Position numbers and translations under genes: made by a program. A stretch of DNA of 50,139 bases from an uncultured Bacteroidales bacterium (GTDB lineage: Bacteria > Bacteroidota > Bacteroidia > Bacteroidales > WCHB1-69), in the NCBI GenBank assembly GCA_946413585.1, contig CAMKLG010000017.1, positions 1 to 50,139 of the forward strand, read 5' to 3'. Below, in pieces: positions 24,801-30,920 of the stretch (position 1 is its first letter; every line of letters starts with the position of its first letter). The notes beneath the pieces were generated by a model. The model made no database searches, was not told the origin of the DNA, and worked only from the letters and a program-made list of their open reading frames with translations.

Positions 24801-25032
24801 TGTCACGCCTAACAGCGGTTTCAACGCCCGGGGCGGCGGTCTTTACAACTCCACACTACAGCGCTTCGAGGATCTGCTCACCGGCGACCACTACTGGAAG
24901 CCTGAGAGCACCCCCAACAGCACTGTTGCTGGCAGCGCCGTCATCAACTACTTCTGCGACTCCATCATGAGTGAAGAGAGTCTGAAGACCGACTTGAGGA
25001 GTGTGCGATGCATCCACAAAGTGGCTCAGTAG
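12892..25032 (+). CDS. Giant repetitive cell-surface protein (GLUG / MBG / HYR-like domains, C-terminal FISUMP domain)
   Basis: About 4046 residues from ATG 12892, chosen because the longer frame starts inside the promoter. The N-terminus is odd: a membrane helix (TTKLIILIVVGLLVFGALLC), a basic stretch, then a second signal-like helix ending LMAQ at about residue 78. Four GLUG beta-solenoid cassettes follow (13140-14580, 14880-16070, 16330-18090, 18100-19070), full of GGxxG, NCY and CFN repeats; three close with a Y/S-D-x-QM block and YPxL. From 19750 come MBG-like domains (KTYDGT, YGDEDPVF, KKYDGTPL, KIYGEADPTL), HYR-like cysteine domains (SGGDxTAP, VTDACGN) and Ig-like putative domains (GLSYNSSTNILSGIPTE). 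The end (24415-25029) is a FISUMP domain (VRIGSQCWLTENLRN). No type IX sorting domain was recognised. Probably an adhesin or surface-layer protein. Confidence 0.88.
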   Translation: MTTKLIILIVVGLLVFGALLCIIVKAWRYRRNHPDEIYWPYNGPLHKKKKSKPGITTTLVTILTLSTLMWTNGLMAQSVIPDGTREHPYPIGDISTLISFAQCINNNQPFTFENGKFVFDIDGDIPAGGAGTYFEQTADIDMNSANWNIPIGKQNKGFEGTYLGGGHKIMNLTLTADNRALFCHSKGHISDLTIENPVFEGTFNDGGALATYVMGGTIDNCHVTGNDLVFNGKDCGALIGWVGQLSDYFKADSIRISNCSNRCHITSTHQQSNANDQNSVAGVVAVINARHYVLTRCFNTGDITSTYRPKFQNDELCFAGVVGRGLLPNYPSEITYCYNRGDITAHCGYLGGVAGFFNDEAGISNSTRCAIDYCFNTGNITGECVLYSDDPAVHVVADSSLNIFSLGGVVAPCKALTRYCFNTGNVTLTKHPHPKFNIWGDQGVAGVGSNAEHCFNVGEINNYEERNGRAAGVARDTAAFCLNAACVYDRNPKYTFSPHNIARIITGSCYSDAQMSVDGQDGNLYPTSKIIVESFSAKVEWTLGDVWIYEDGRYPRLKWTDTCDWARDIAKVACTPIILADTVTDIHHVKDGIRLTGCDNGVVWKAPEGNCLFVDPTLANTACSNNAIQPALQPLCGDFVTVAATLNGDTIKTVTLLRSVAMPHDTLTVDNLDDLKTLRDGVNTGKAFPYKSYEVPRYADGVTFKLTTDLDMQSERPWVPIGSIFSGSRFAGLFLGGGHTIDNLSLDDATPYIYKNANIGGLFGMLSGEVRDLTFTNLHADSTTIVAGAVCALMNGATIENCIVKGHIETSRSSNNYAISGTAGLAGASLTTRDQDFNFFCRDTIRNCVNYADIITHVGRGANIASHSVGGIIGHGGVVIDCANAGDISGGSECGYIGGIGGDMTSALRCFNTSRVTIAEAPQAIDHFVGGVVGKNEYDSTIMYCYNAGTVDGSDRSPVGGIVGYGAPRYCYMTNTVTGRGKYLGSIAGTLNPNILHCYYDKQMSPLGGENGQDAPGRSLGLETTDMLGSALRSSLGDSANWIFTPGLYPQLAISADVETQHAASLRAQLSRVSVMPVVLGPGQNWMSAHDSIPLRGCDEHHFWTKLQGCVTVDSCHVTATDRDMGVIELAATIDSVPYRFVTLKFNMDEKHALVIKNAAQFDTMRKVINEGGYYHYSDSTFHTAIPANADSTDFVAIDDGGNERFFKLITDIDINDIKEEGHVRGWIPVGGFADDCCALYKGNPFKGTFDGGGHTIRHLTFQRYDNFHPTDFCDHHQGLFGTVDGGTVKNLRIEQSDTTLGNSSAFLCSVNKGGTLYHCEIDSCSLTISYGASDAERHNHALLCAKNEGGTIDSCQVKNSEIAPDSSSPASISNIGGVCALNDRGVVSRCIAEHLTINDPRQEQGALQSVGGICGKNFHGQLQFDTIRNSQITLKMNLPHKFIGGICGLSGYDPVEDTDEQSYAHIPSVISDCNSDSTIINAYTHGDNDSTKSIMNIGGIVGSCQGRIIQLERCSTMENSRILAVADTVGGICGRFCGEGGESYCNTCGNNASVTGNDYVGGIVGLMSGAQLHEGKNQGEVRSLIDFEYNSGYYAGGIAGAVVGESSLFDCDNNGTVAADSSYVGGIAGALMGESNLFLCINHGDVSGFNQVGGLAGLILKDAWFEESSNNGLVRGIAQVGGLVGYLKSSTGNRCSKSHNYADTIHFSAMGGGVCGYAEDTTMLEGCSSVMILPYDTIIRIQNWDELTLIRDNVNNGSNSYEGIVIVLDWDLDLYNGWTPIGTPEHPFRGTFDGQDHTINFGIYNESNDYQGFFGYMQGTVKNVNFLQCSVIGRNYVGVIAGYCNGTISNCYSYREKVEGEKYVGGLVGMASYSEIQDCFNGNNVFGEQYVSGIVGDFASCKNDNCYGTMKYDLYGGNVSRCYNYGMVRAMGDTSHVGGIAGYTSAEVKHCYNSGIVDGKDFVGGLCGLLDGDNLHHCYNAGYVSATGNNKGAVCGSLDLQNIMYNCFYDRQMCTVQDNNASGYNTLKMTGTALRNVFGTDYWSYHDNEYPTLKTTKKDSTYFRISVKPLLLPGNMPVDKVVQPFCGVTGNAPGSRVEWSRYGTATPTVDTIHLADKDSITLIGCGVDTLIVSHPSYGFERLVPIVVAAKEATVETVHTCGSSYKWNKNNKYYYETGFYTCDTCANKPALDLTITPVTITSTLINSTCETIPDGAVLASVTGGPGNGFRYLWINSYTGDTISNTPALTNITAGYYSVTVTDSLFPTCEQTSPQQLSSSNTVKLTIKSCDTSKTYDGTAHTGNRYVVTEQGFEPDTLPADSFAILANGDTLRVTFDSNAVNAGTYENKFTYSISNGIDHSCHYNVDTIFGTLSITPRPATIIVNDTSKTYGDEDPVFSGTVTGLVNSDSLVIHYFRSSNIETVGNHPDILTAELNENYTVTIDSGDLTISCRDLLNKIDTANWPDDIENWNECYSPSNTNALPSIDSIKKLIIKQLILANNDTLQPDAFQVLAKDSTILANNCDWKWVRTYTVKISNPNFCDSTSRVIYVSGGDQTAPVHSNNSLWIDGTVYQDACLASFNIDLFFPKDQDLFDDCSQQMTITHTDTRTGDDRDGWTIRRSYVVTDACGHTIYDTIEVSGRDQTPPVASNPEVKNNTLWADSAQCLCDSIRTIHDIEELTTIFGISDACSGEDVRLVSSSKTLETGEHCDYTVIIAYVVADAYGNSTTIYHAQFIQDTIGPTFEIVPHDTTLCVDPDGNYENTVTRVADEITVTNLHDNCTKLQESFRVLSSMDTSRFDFDHPRGYRITQGESDNGVRHYKQLWTVTDSCGNTTYDSISIHVRPLPKITEINVPDQHIIYGNPITDVWIYHQYSDLSITGLYGIGLDSLGCSVEHKKDQNNNEYDRVYGDPEFAVSNATFLVTATSHQGWGCSIDSSTFSITVEPRPIVITATDATKKYDGTPLTSTGYTCTTNDNEPALVHDDVISRLSFSGSQTNEGSCTNTPSNAKITAPNDTTIDKTSSYWIDYDPGTLTVTNNDTLIKVIPGSASKVYDGSPLTKNNHDDFTVTGVPEGLTWTATADGTVTNVVPGVGEKAVNAVTSFQIFDADGHDVTAYFTNIDTDSTGTLTITPVSVLVNANANSKIYGEADPTLTATITGVLEGDDFIPNYTISRETGNDVGQYIITPAGAIAQGNYAVTYDTALFTILCRNIVEPANWPANLPNQNSCFGNADTIGLKDASEIQTLFANCNPVANASEITVTEQDNATATSDCEWTWIRTYDISITGGCASTTKTMSVSGGDHTAPALTGTWPDNIENVNSCLVDTLKNLLYTNAQVKTLFSDCGNFTVDSTLTISGDNCLWTVTKTYTVQDACGNIYHTSGNTLPSMSVSGGDHTKPSFNVPAAISLCANDDGSFNISPDITGNVTVATDNCTASEDLTVLFTDGDTITLPNGKRQTIRTWTVTDACGNDSSQTQTITINPPVELDVTNTTQTIILGENIENVHVSYNYADLSYSTLPDGLSYNSSTNILSGIPTEVGDYTVTFTAASDQIPSCGSKQETVNITVLRIEAPVVVTSDSAVKFYDGLPLVSHHYTVTLGQDTIPADDATGLLFTLPYGDKITVTPNPESTLTNAGSIDNLFSCVLENPHHYESFSEQYGKLIINRATLSMELDTARTYDGHPFVVTADQLHITGLAATDIITSGTITTDGYSAGTYVCEEGGFNAFMENGVAIKSDFAINNGLSNYTPVFNVTLRILPITEGFECPDDLLFVLTEGTSDTMVTLPASATLTPSVERTVISNNLESLNPLPAGTHTIVWTLSDDLGNAMTSCEQTVTVEYTPCVGVTYHDHFYDAVRIGSQCWLTENLRNSQTSNNDAIANYHAYKDDEENLQKFGYLYSWYSAMNVPEGDDTAIPADSIGDNGRPYVQGICPTGWAVGNTTDFAILSTTVGDATLLKDAGAGYWATGRGGVTPNSGFNARGGGLYNSTLQRFEDLLTGDHYWKPESTPNSTVAGSAVINYFCDSIMSEESLKTDLRSVRCIHKVAQ

Positions 25033-25063
25033 TCGGCGAATCGGACCATTTTTTGCGAACACG

Positions 25064-25099
25064 AAAAAAAGCCCTGGCTCAACGGAGTCAGGGCTTTTT
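25064..25099. terminator. Bidirectional terminator between convergent genes
   Basis: AGCCCTG (25070-25076) pairs with CAGGGCT (25089-25095), flanked by A7 on the left and T5 on the right. It serves the giant gene and the convergent M28 peptidase. Confidence 0.85.
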
Positions 25100-25137
25100 C
25101 AGCTATGAAGAGAGAGTTTATGGTGCCTTTTTCGTCA

Positions 25138-26400
25138 TCACCACCGTTCCACGAAATCTCTAACCAACTTGAAGACAGGCTCGTAAGAAACGAAAATGGC
25201 ATTTTCATAGTTATCCAAAGGGGTATGATAATAGGGGAAGGCATCGCCGCTCTCATTCTCGAAAAGGATGCTCGGGACTCCTTTTTGGGTGAACGGATAA
25301 TGGTCGCTGTTACCTGCCAACTCGCCGCGATTCAGCCCCTTAAAGTAGTGCTTTTCTCCATTGATTTTGTCGAACAACTCAAAACCGCGGTCGGAATTGG
25401 TTTCGACATATTGCACAGGGTTGTTGTCGCCGATCATGTCAATGTTGATGAGGAATTTGATTCGATCCAACGGAACCGTCGGGTGCGCGACATACCATTC
25501 CGAACCGCGCAAACCCGCGTCCTCTCCTGAAAAAGCGATAAAGTACATGTCGTACTCCGGGCGATTTTGCGCGTAATAGGCTGCCAGCGTGACAATGGAA
25601 GCCGTGCCAGAGGCATTGTCGTTCGCACCTGCGTAAAAGACCTTCTTGCCGAGGTTGCCCAAATGGTCGTAGTGTGCCGTGAAAACGAAGCAACTGTCAT
25701 GGCGACGGCCTTCCACCTTGGCAATGACGTTGAAAAGTTTGTAATCTTTCAGGAATTTGTTCTCTATATTGACAGTGATGCTTTGTGCGTCTTGCGGGAA
25801 ATTGGACGCCCAGATCACAGGTTTTCCCGTAACGCGCTCACCGTAAGCTTTGTAAAACTTGAGATGTGGTTCCCAAAGCTGGATCATACCCGCGTTGGGA
25901 CATTTCTGTCCGCCCCAAATTTTCTGAAAATCTTGGTAATGGCGGTAAGAGAACCAGAAATCGCAAACCACAAAACAGTCCTTGTACTCGGGTTTCGCGA
26001 GGTCGGCGAACATCTTCGCGGCATCGTAATTGTTCGTGTCAACGTAGTAAAGCCTATAGGTGCCGCGCACGCCGGGCGAGTACTCGCGCATGGAAAAATC
26101 GATGCCGGAAGTCAACTTCTTCCCGTCCACACTCATCTCCATCTTGCTCGGGAAAGTGTTGATATTAATGGTAAACGACTGGCATTCAACATTATCAACC
26201 CCAGCCTTGGCAAACTCTTTCTGCAGGTATTTCCCCGCCTTGTTCGCACCGCCATAGTAATAGCCGCGACCCTGGTATTTTGCGGAAGACAACTCCTTCA
26301 GAACTTGTTTGTAATGCGCCAAATCCTGCGCCTGCAGAGACGATGTGCTCATCGCTTCTATAATAACAAATATCAATGCTAATAAAAACAGTTTTTTCAT
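25138..26400 (-). CDS. M28 family zinc metallopeptidase, exported
   Basis: An aminopeptidase-type di-zinc enzyme of 420 residues from MKKLFLLALIFVIIEAMSTS, with a signal peptide cut after LQAQ. A protease-associated-like insert separates the start from the catalytic M28 core. Zinc ligands and active-site motifs are in order: AHYDHLG, GANDNASGTA, FSGEDAGLRGSEWY with the base and ligand glutamates, NIDMIGDN, and SDHYPFTQKGVPSILFE with the last histidine. All expected ligands are present. It is likely periplasmic or outer-membrane-facing and trims peptides. An ATG nine codons upstream would precede the signal peptide and is less likely. Confidence 0.92.
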   Translation of the reverse strand: MKKLFLLALIFVIIEAMSTSSLQAQDLAHYKQVLKELSSAKYQGRGYYYGGANKAGKYLQKEFAKAGVDNVECQSFTININTFPSKMEMSVDGKKLTSGIDFSMREYSPGVRGTYRLYYVDTNNYDAAKMFADLAKPEYKDCFVVCDFWFSYRHYQDFQKIWGGQKCPNAGMIQLWEPHLKFYKAYGERVTGKPVIWASNFPQDAQSITVNIENKFLKDYKLFNVIAKVEGRRHDSCFVFTAHYDHLGNLGKKVFYAGANDNASGTASIVTLAAYYAQNRPEYDMYFIAFSGEDAGLRGSEWYVAHPTVPLDRIKFLINIDMIGDNNPVQYVETNSDRGFELFDKINGEKHYFKGLNRGELAGNSDHYPFTQKGVPSILFENESGDAFPYYHTPLDNYENAIFVSYEPVFKLVRDFVERW

Positions 26401-26424
26401 TTTTTTAAGTTTTAAATTTGATGG

Positions 26425-26432
26425 CAAAAATA
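26425..26432 (-). promoter_or_regulatory. -7 promoter box for the M28 peptidase
   Basis: TATTTTTG on the minus strand, 24 bp upstream of the MKKLFL start, matches TAnnTTTG. Confidence 0.55.
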
Positions 26433-26500
26433 CAAGGAATTCAAAATGGTGGTTTTCATATAACGGAAAAATGCAATGTTCTATTCTACGTGCCGCCTAC

Positions 26501-26543
26501 TCATCATTCATCATTCATCATTCATCATTTTTCATTCTTCATT
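26501..26543. repeat. TCATCATTCATCATT simple repeat
   Basis: Tandem TCATCATTCA words between divergent genes, the reverse complement of the element at 271-300. Confidence 0.7.
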
Positions 26544-26551
26544 AATTTTCG

Positions 26552-26559
26552 TATCTTTG
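26552..26559 (+). promoter_or_regulatory. -7 promoter box for the thioesterase-AraC pair
   Basis: TATCTTTG followed by CCGC, 36 bp upstream of ATG 26596. Confidence 0.65.
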
Positions 26560-26595
26560 CCGCACTTTTATTGTAAACCTTAATTTCTGAATATC

Positions 26596-26976
26596 ATGGA
26601 ATTTGACAATCTAAAGGGTCTCCGCCACAGTGAGCAGTTAGTGGTGGAACACAAAGACACCGCTGCAGTATATGGTTCTGGCGCGTTGGAGGTGTTAGCC
26701 ACCCCCGCCATGATTGCCCTCATGGAAAAGACTTGCCTGATGGGCGTTTGCGACAAGATTGGCGAAGGCAACACCACAGTTGGCATCGCGGTCAACATCA
26801 AGCACTTGAAAGCCAGTCCAGTGGGAGCCGTCATCCGGTGCGAAGCTGAGCTCGTGGAGGTGGACCGCCGCCGTTTGGTGTTTTCCGTGAAATGTTTCGA
26901 AGACACGACACTCGTCGGAGAAGGCATCCACGAACGGTTTGTTGTGGATAGCGCGAAATTCATGTCGAAATTCTAA
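26596..26976 (+). CDS. Hotdog-fold thioesterase (FlK-like)
   Basis: A 126-residue cytoplasmic protein of the fluoroacetyl-CoA-thioesterase-like hotdog family. Visible features are the helix region LATPAMIALMEKTCLMGVCD, the strand TTVGIAVNIKHLKASPVGAVI and the C-terminal GEGIHERFVVDSAKF. It presumably hydrolyses an acyl-CoA thioester, but the substrate cannot be told. No signal peptide is present. It is followed after 14 bp by an AraC regulator, so the two are probably co-transcribed from the box at 26552. Confidence 0.85.
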   Translation: MEFDNLKGLRHSEQLVVEHKDTAAVYGSGALEVLATPAMIALMEKTCLMGVCDKIGEGNTTVGIAVNIKHLKASPVGAVIRCEAELVEVDRRRLVFSVKCFEDTTLVGEGIHERFVVDSAKFMSKF

Positions 26977-26990
26977 CACCCCATGGCGGC

Positions 26991-27998
26991 ATGATCCAGA
27001 GCAAACTGATTGTTGGAAACAAAGTGATCGATTTCAGCGAGTTCCCCGAGGCAGCAACGCTGCGGAAGGTGGCCGAGGACGGCGTTTGCACCACTTACTG
27101 CAACAATGAATACCTGAGCAGCCAACTGACGGAAACCCCCGTGGGACGCTATATGCTGCTGGCCCAAAGTGCCAAATGTTTCGTGGATTGCGAACTGGAG
27201 GTGCATCGGACAGGCGCTCCCGTGATGTTGATGACACTGGCGAAACACAGCGACAATGTACTACGGACCCGACAACAAGAGGAACGTTTCTGGGAAACCG
27301 GTGACGTGTGCCTATCGCTGTTTCCCCAGGAGGACACCGTCGTAAATCACTGCAAGAAAGGAAAATCGTTAGAGCTGTTCAACATCGTGATAGCCGAACA
27401 GATCGTGCGGCAGCTGGCCGAACGCCACTCCGACGAGCTGGACCGGTTCTGCCAAGATTTCGATCGGGGTGAAGTGTTCTACTACACCAAGCCCAACACA
27501 CAGGCTTCTCGCAAGCTGATCAACGTTTTCCGTTCCGTGGAACATTGCAACGAGATGGGCAACTACGCCGAAAAATACATCGAAGCGAACGTCCTCGACT
27601 GCCTTTCGATGATGATTAACGGCACCAACAACTCCGAAGAGGTGCTTTCCCCCGTCAATCTGGTTCTTTCCGACAAGGTGCACGAGGCACGCGAGATCAT
27701 GACGACCCAGTACCAGAACCCGCCGTCACTGCATGAATTGGCCACCATGGTGGGCACCAACGAATGCACGCTGAAATCAGCCTTCAAACAGGAATTCGGC
27801 GAAACCGTTTTCCAATGCCTCTTCAATCATCGTATGTCCTTGGCCATCAATTATTTGAAAGACACTTCTTGGCCTATTGCAGAGATTGGTCTTCTTTTGG
27901 GTTACGAATACCAGAGCCATTTCTGCACTGCCTTCCGCCGGAAATATGGCATGTCGCCGACCGATTTTCGTGAGGGACGTGAAAATTCCGTAAGATGA
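26991..27998 (+). CDS. AraC family transcriptional regulator
   Basis: A 335-residue soluble regulator. The N-terminal portion (about 1-225) has no recognisable ligand motif but contains a mixed beta segment followed by helices. The C-terminal AraC domain has two helix-turn-helices: PSLHELATMVGTNECTLKSA and WPIAEIGLLLGYEYQSHFCT, with the family signature FRRKYGMSPTDFR. It resembles PchR-type regulators in overall layout; that comparison is inference. It sits 14 bp after the thioesterase and 72 bp before the head-GIN lipoprotein gene, either of which could be its target. Confidence 0.9.
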   Translation: MIQSKLIVGNKVIDFSEFPEAATLRKVAEDGVCTTYCNNEYLSSQLTETPVGRYMLLAQSAKCFVDCELEVHRTGAPVMLMTLAKHSDNVLRTRQQEERFWETGDVCLSLFPQEDTVVNHCKKGKSLELFNIVIAEQIVRQLAERHSDELDRFCQDFDRGEVFYYTKPNTQASRKLINVFRSVEHCNEMGNYAEKYIEANVLDCLSMMINGTNNSEEVLSPVNLVLSDKVHEAREIMTTQYQNPPSLHELATMVGTNECTLKSAFKQEFGETVFQCLFNHRMSLAINYLKDTSWPIAEIGLLLGYEYQSHFCTAFRRKYGMSPTDFREGRENSVR

Positions 27999-28021
27999 AA
28001 ATACAACACCGGATTAAAATG

Positions 28022-28029
28022 TACTTTTG
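28022..28029 (+). promoter_or_regulatory. -7 promoter box for the head-GIN lipoprotein
   Basis: TACTTTTG followed by CCGCC, 41 bp upstream of ATG 28071. Confidence 0.65.
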
Positions 28030-28070
28030 CCGCCTGAAAAATGGAGGATAATAATTAAAACCAGAGAGAT

Positions 28071-28775
28071 ATGAAAAAAACTTTGATCATGATTTCCTTG
28101 TGCGCCTTACTCTTGGCTTGCACGAAAGATTGGGGTGTTCCCACAACCCGTAACTATCCTGTCAACGGTTCTTTCTCTGAACTTGATGTGAGCGGCGCTT
28201 TCCAAGTGACCGTGAGCGACCAAGTGACCGATGTGGTTGTCACAGTGGACGATATGGCGCACGACAAAGTGGTTGTGAAAGTGGTTAATGGTAAACTGCA
28301 AATCGGTTTCAAGCCGAATACTTGGTACAATGGCACCAAAGCCAAAGCCGTCATCCCTGCCACCGATAATTTGCGTAGCATTGACCTCAGTGGAGCATCC
28401 TCCTTCACAGGTGATCTCAACGGTCACGACGTGGACATCGACCTCAGTGGCTCTTCTCATTTCCAAGGTTCTGTGGATGCCGACGAGATCGATCTCGACC
28501 TCAGCGGTGCTTCGAAAGCTGTCATGAATGGTTTCTGTTTAGAGAAAATGGACATCGACCTTAGCGGTGCCAGCAATCTGAATGCTTTCCTTCTGGAGAC
28601 TCCGTCTGTGTTCGGGGACCTTAGCGGTGCCAGCACGGCCGATGTCACGATCTGCTCCGATCTGAATGTGAATCTGAGCGGTGCCAGCACCCTCATCTAC
28701 GGTCTTGTTTCCCCTGATTGCAATCCTGTCATCAACTGTCCTTGTTCCGGCGCTTCAACGGTTAGGCCACGGTAA
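28071..28775 (+). CDS. Head GIN domain (DUF2807) lipoprotein
   Basis: A 234-residue exported protein starting MKKTLIMISLCALLLACTKD, with lipobox LLAC. The rest is a right-handed beta-helix-like DUF2807 domain made of short repeats of the pattern DLSGAS (seen about seven times, at roughly 20-residue spacing in the C-terminal half). It starts with FSELDVSGAFQVTVSD. It is annotated widely as a putative auto-transporter adhesin head; the real function is unknown. It ends in a short Cys-rich segment (CNPVINCPCSGAS). It is followed by a membrane protein gene 56 bp downstream in the same direction. Confidence 0.9.
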   Translation: MKKTLIMISLCALLLACTKDWGVPTTRNYPVNGSFSELDVSGAFQVTVSDQVTDVVVTVDDMAHDKVVVKVVNGKLQIGFKPNTWYNGTKAKAVIPATDNLRSIDLSGASSFTGDLNGHDVDIDLSGSSHFQGSVDADEIDLDLSGASKAVMNGFCLEKMDIDLSGASNLNAFLLETPSVFGDLSGASTADVTICSDLNVNLSGASTLIYGLVSPDCNPVINCPCSGASTVRPR

Positions 28776-28831
28776 AAACAGGTACCAGAAAAAAGGGGAA
28801 CTGAAGATTTCGTTCATACAATAATATAATT

Positions 28832-29329
28832 ATGTCAAAACGAGTCAGACAATATATCGGAATACTAGCCGCCGTGGTAGCCTATTACATCATCCACGAA
28901 GGAGCGCATTTGGTTGTGGCATTAATGCTGGGTGTTTTCAAAGAGGTGAAATTCATGGGATTGGGAATGCAGATAGATGTCTTTGCGGAGCGAATGACCG
29001 ACATGCAGATGGGCATATTCTGTCTCGCCGGGGCAGTTGCCACCTTCCTGACTGGCTGGATTTTGGTTCTTTTGTGCCGGAAGATCTGCGCCATGGAGTC
29101 GAAGGTGCTGAAAGCCGCCTTCTGGTATGTGACAATTGCCCTACTTGTGCTCGACCCCCTCTATCTGAGCGTGTTATGCGGCTTTTTCGGTGGCGGCGAC
29201 ATGAACGGCATCCGTCTGCTCATGCCAGAAGTTGTTGCAAGAATCCTCTTCGCAATCATCGGTGTGATCCACGTGATGGTGATTTGGAAGTATTTGTTGC
29301 CGAAGTATAAAAAATCGTTCAACTCTTGA
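28832..29329 (+). CDS. M50-like polytopic membrane protein with HEGAH motif
   Basis: A 165-residue protein with four hydrophobic segments. The first helix contains YYIIHEGAHLVVALMLG, a HExxH zinc-binding motif inside a membrane segment as in site-2 proteases. A later segment reads LLVLDPLYLSVLCGFF, where the LDP could play the role of the distal LDG/NPDG zinc ligand of M50 enzymes. It is shorter than most S2P enzymes and lacks a PDZ domain. A role as an intramembrane protease or as a degenerate relative is possible. Assignment rests on the HExxH position and topology. Confidence 0.65.
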   Translation: MSKRVRQYIGILAAVVAYYIIHEGAHLVVALMLGVFKEVKFMGLGMQIDVFAERMTDMQMGIFCLAGAVATFLTGWILVLLCRKICAMESKVLKAAFWYVTIALLVLDPLYLSVLCGFFGGGDMNGIRLLMPEVVARILFAIIGVIHVMVIWKYLLPKYKKSFNS

Positions 29330-29485
29330 TAGGGTTCCCATATACCAGACATACTCTTGCCATCTACTTGGCTGTAGCGATGGAATGTGTGTGTCTTTTC
29401 ACGAACATCTGCGGTGGGCGCAGATACGAGCGATACGCAGAGATTATTTTTTAGCCATATATACAAGGAGTCCCCGCATTTTGCG

Positions 29486-29493
29486 TACTTTTG
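29486..29493 (+). promoter_or_regulatory. -7 promoter box for the erythromycin-esterase-like gene
   Basis: TACTTTTG followed by CCGC, 24 bp upstream of ATG 29518. Confidence 0.6.
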
Positions 29494-29517
29494 CCGCTGG
29501 GGGAAAAAAATCAGTTT

Positions 29518-30822
29518 ATGACAAACAAAGGTTCAAACAAACACATTCTTCGCTGGGTTCTGATTGTGTTGCTCGCCATTGCACTTTGGGGAGCGGTCGC
29601 TGTTATTTATTTCTACGGATACTTCGGGGGCTTCAAGAAAGTAAAACCAATTGATACAGAGGAATTTGCAAAATGCGCAGGCAACATTTCCGACATCACC
29701 ATCCCCGATTCCGTCCGCATCCTCGGATTGGGCGAGGCCACGCATGGCAACGTCGAGTTCCAGCAGCTCAAGCTGGATGTTTTCAAACTGATGGTCGAGA
29801 AATACGGTGTGCGGGCGTTTGCGTTGGAGGGCGACTATGGCGGCTGCGAGGCGGTCAACCGCTATATCCACGGCGGTCCAGGCACGGCACAGAAGGCGGC
29901 CGCGGCCATCGGCTTCCCCATCTATCGTACCAAGGAGATGGCGCAGCTCATCGACTGGATGCGCAATTACAACGCAACGGCAAAAGAAGGCGAAGACCTT
30001 CGCTTCTACGGCTTCGACATGCAGCTCTACGAGCGCAGCTACCAGTATTTGCTGGAGGCTGCCAAGACTTTTGCGGTTCCGACCGTGGAACTGGAGAAGC
30101 TATGGAACAAATCGGAGGGCAAGTATTCAGCCTCCTTCACTGCCGACCAAAAAGCGAAAGTGATAGAAAAAGTGAAGCAGGCTTTGCTGCAGTTGAACGA
30201 CTCGACAACGGTGCAGGCGGTGCATTTTGCGGATATGCTGCTCCAAAATATTGCTGTGGGGAAGGTGATGGACGACGGGTCGAAGGGGATTGCGCTGCGA
30301 GACTCGCTAATGTTTGTAAACACGCACTGGATCATGGAACAGGAGGAGGCCCGTGGCAACGAATGCATTTTCATCTCAGGACACAACGGCCATATCGAAC
30401 GTCGCCACGATTATGGAACGATTGGAAAAGCGATGGGAGCGTTGCTGGCAAACGAGCTTGGCAAGGCCTATTTCGCCATCGGAACGGATTTCTACAAGGC
30501 AACGGTCAGTCTGCCGAAAGGAAAGAGCGGTAAGCGGCGCAACCACACTTTCTTCTCGAAAGATCCATTGGCCGAAGCTGCCAAAAAATGCGGATATGAG
30601 ACTTGCTGGCTTGATTTTTCGAGAATCCCGGACAGCACCACGCTCAAACATCAGATTACGGAATACACGTGGATGGGTGACGTGGGCGAAGGTTACTCGC
30701 CACTCATGGCCATTTTCCCACAGGCCTATCGCGACTGGGTGTCTCCAACGTTGCTCTACGATGGGGTGATTTTCGTGACTGACACGCACCCGATAGCGGT
30801 TCTCAAGGAAACAGAACAGTAA
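29518..30822 (+). CDS. Erythromycin esterase family protein, membrane-anchored
   Basis: A 434-residue protein from ATG 29518; an upstream in-frame start lies in the promoter. An N-terminal transmembrane anchor (ILRWVLIVLLAIALWGAVAV) places the catalytic domain outside the cytoplasm. The EreA/EreB-like domain shows ILGLGEATHGNVEFQQLKLD with the conserved Glu and His, RAFALEGDYGGCEAVNRYI, and LRFYGFDMQ. A later HNGHIERR motif and the tail VTDTHPI also fit the family. Family members include macrolide esterases and many hydrolases of unknown substrate; resistance should not be assumed here. Confidence 0.85.
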   Translation: MTNKGSNKHILRWVLIVLLAIALWGAVAVIYFYGYFGGFKKVKPIDTEEFAKCAGNISDITIPDSVRILGLGEATHGNVEFQQLKLDVFKLMVEKYGVRAFALEGDYGGCEAVNRYIHGGPGTAQKAAAAIGFPIYRTKEMAQLIDWMRNYNATAKEGEDLRFYGFDMQLYERSYQYLLEAAKTFAVPTVELEKLWNKSEGKYSASFTADQKAKVIEKVKQALLQLNDSTTVQAVHFADMLLQNIAVGKVMDDGSKGIALRDSLMFVNTHWIMEQEEARGNECIFISGHNGHIERRHDYGTIGKAMGALLANELGKAYFAIGTDFYKATVSLPKGKSGKRRNHTFFSKDPLAEAAKKCGYETCWLDFSRIPDSTTLKHQITEYTWMGDVGEGYSPLMAIFPQAYRDWVSPTLLYDGVIFVTDTHPIAVLKETEQ

Positions 30823-30828
30823 TCTTAA

Positions 30829-30912
30829 CCAACAACCACCAACAGCGAAGCTGACCAACACGAAGTAATAAACAGCCGAAGGCTCACCAACAGCGAAGCT
30901 CACCAACATTCA
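30829..30912. repeat. ACCAACAGCGAAGCT imperfect tandem repeat
   Basis: Four diverged copies of a CACCAACAGCGAAGCT-like word fill the gap between two plus-strand genes. No promoter is obvious in it. Confidence 0.55.
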
Positions 30913-30920
30913 CTTAAAAT

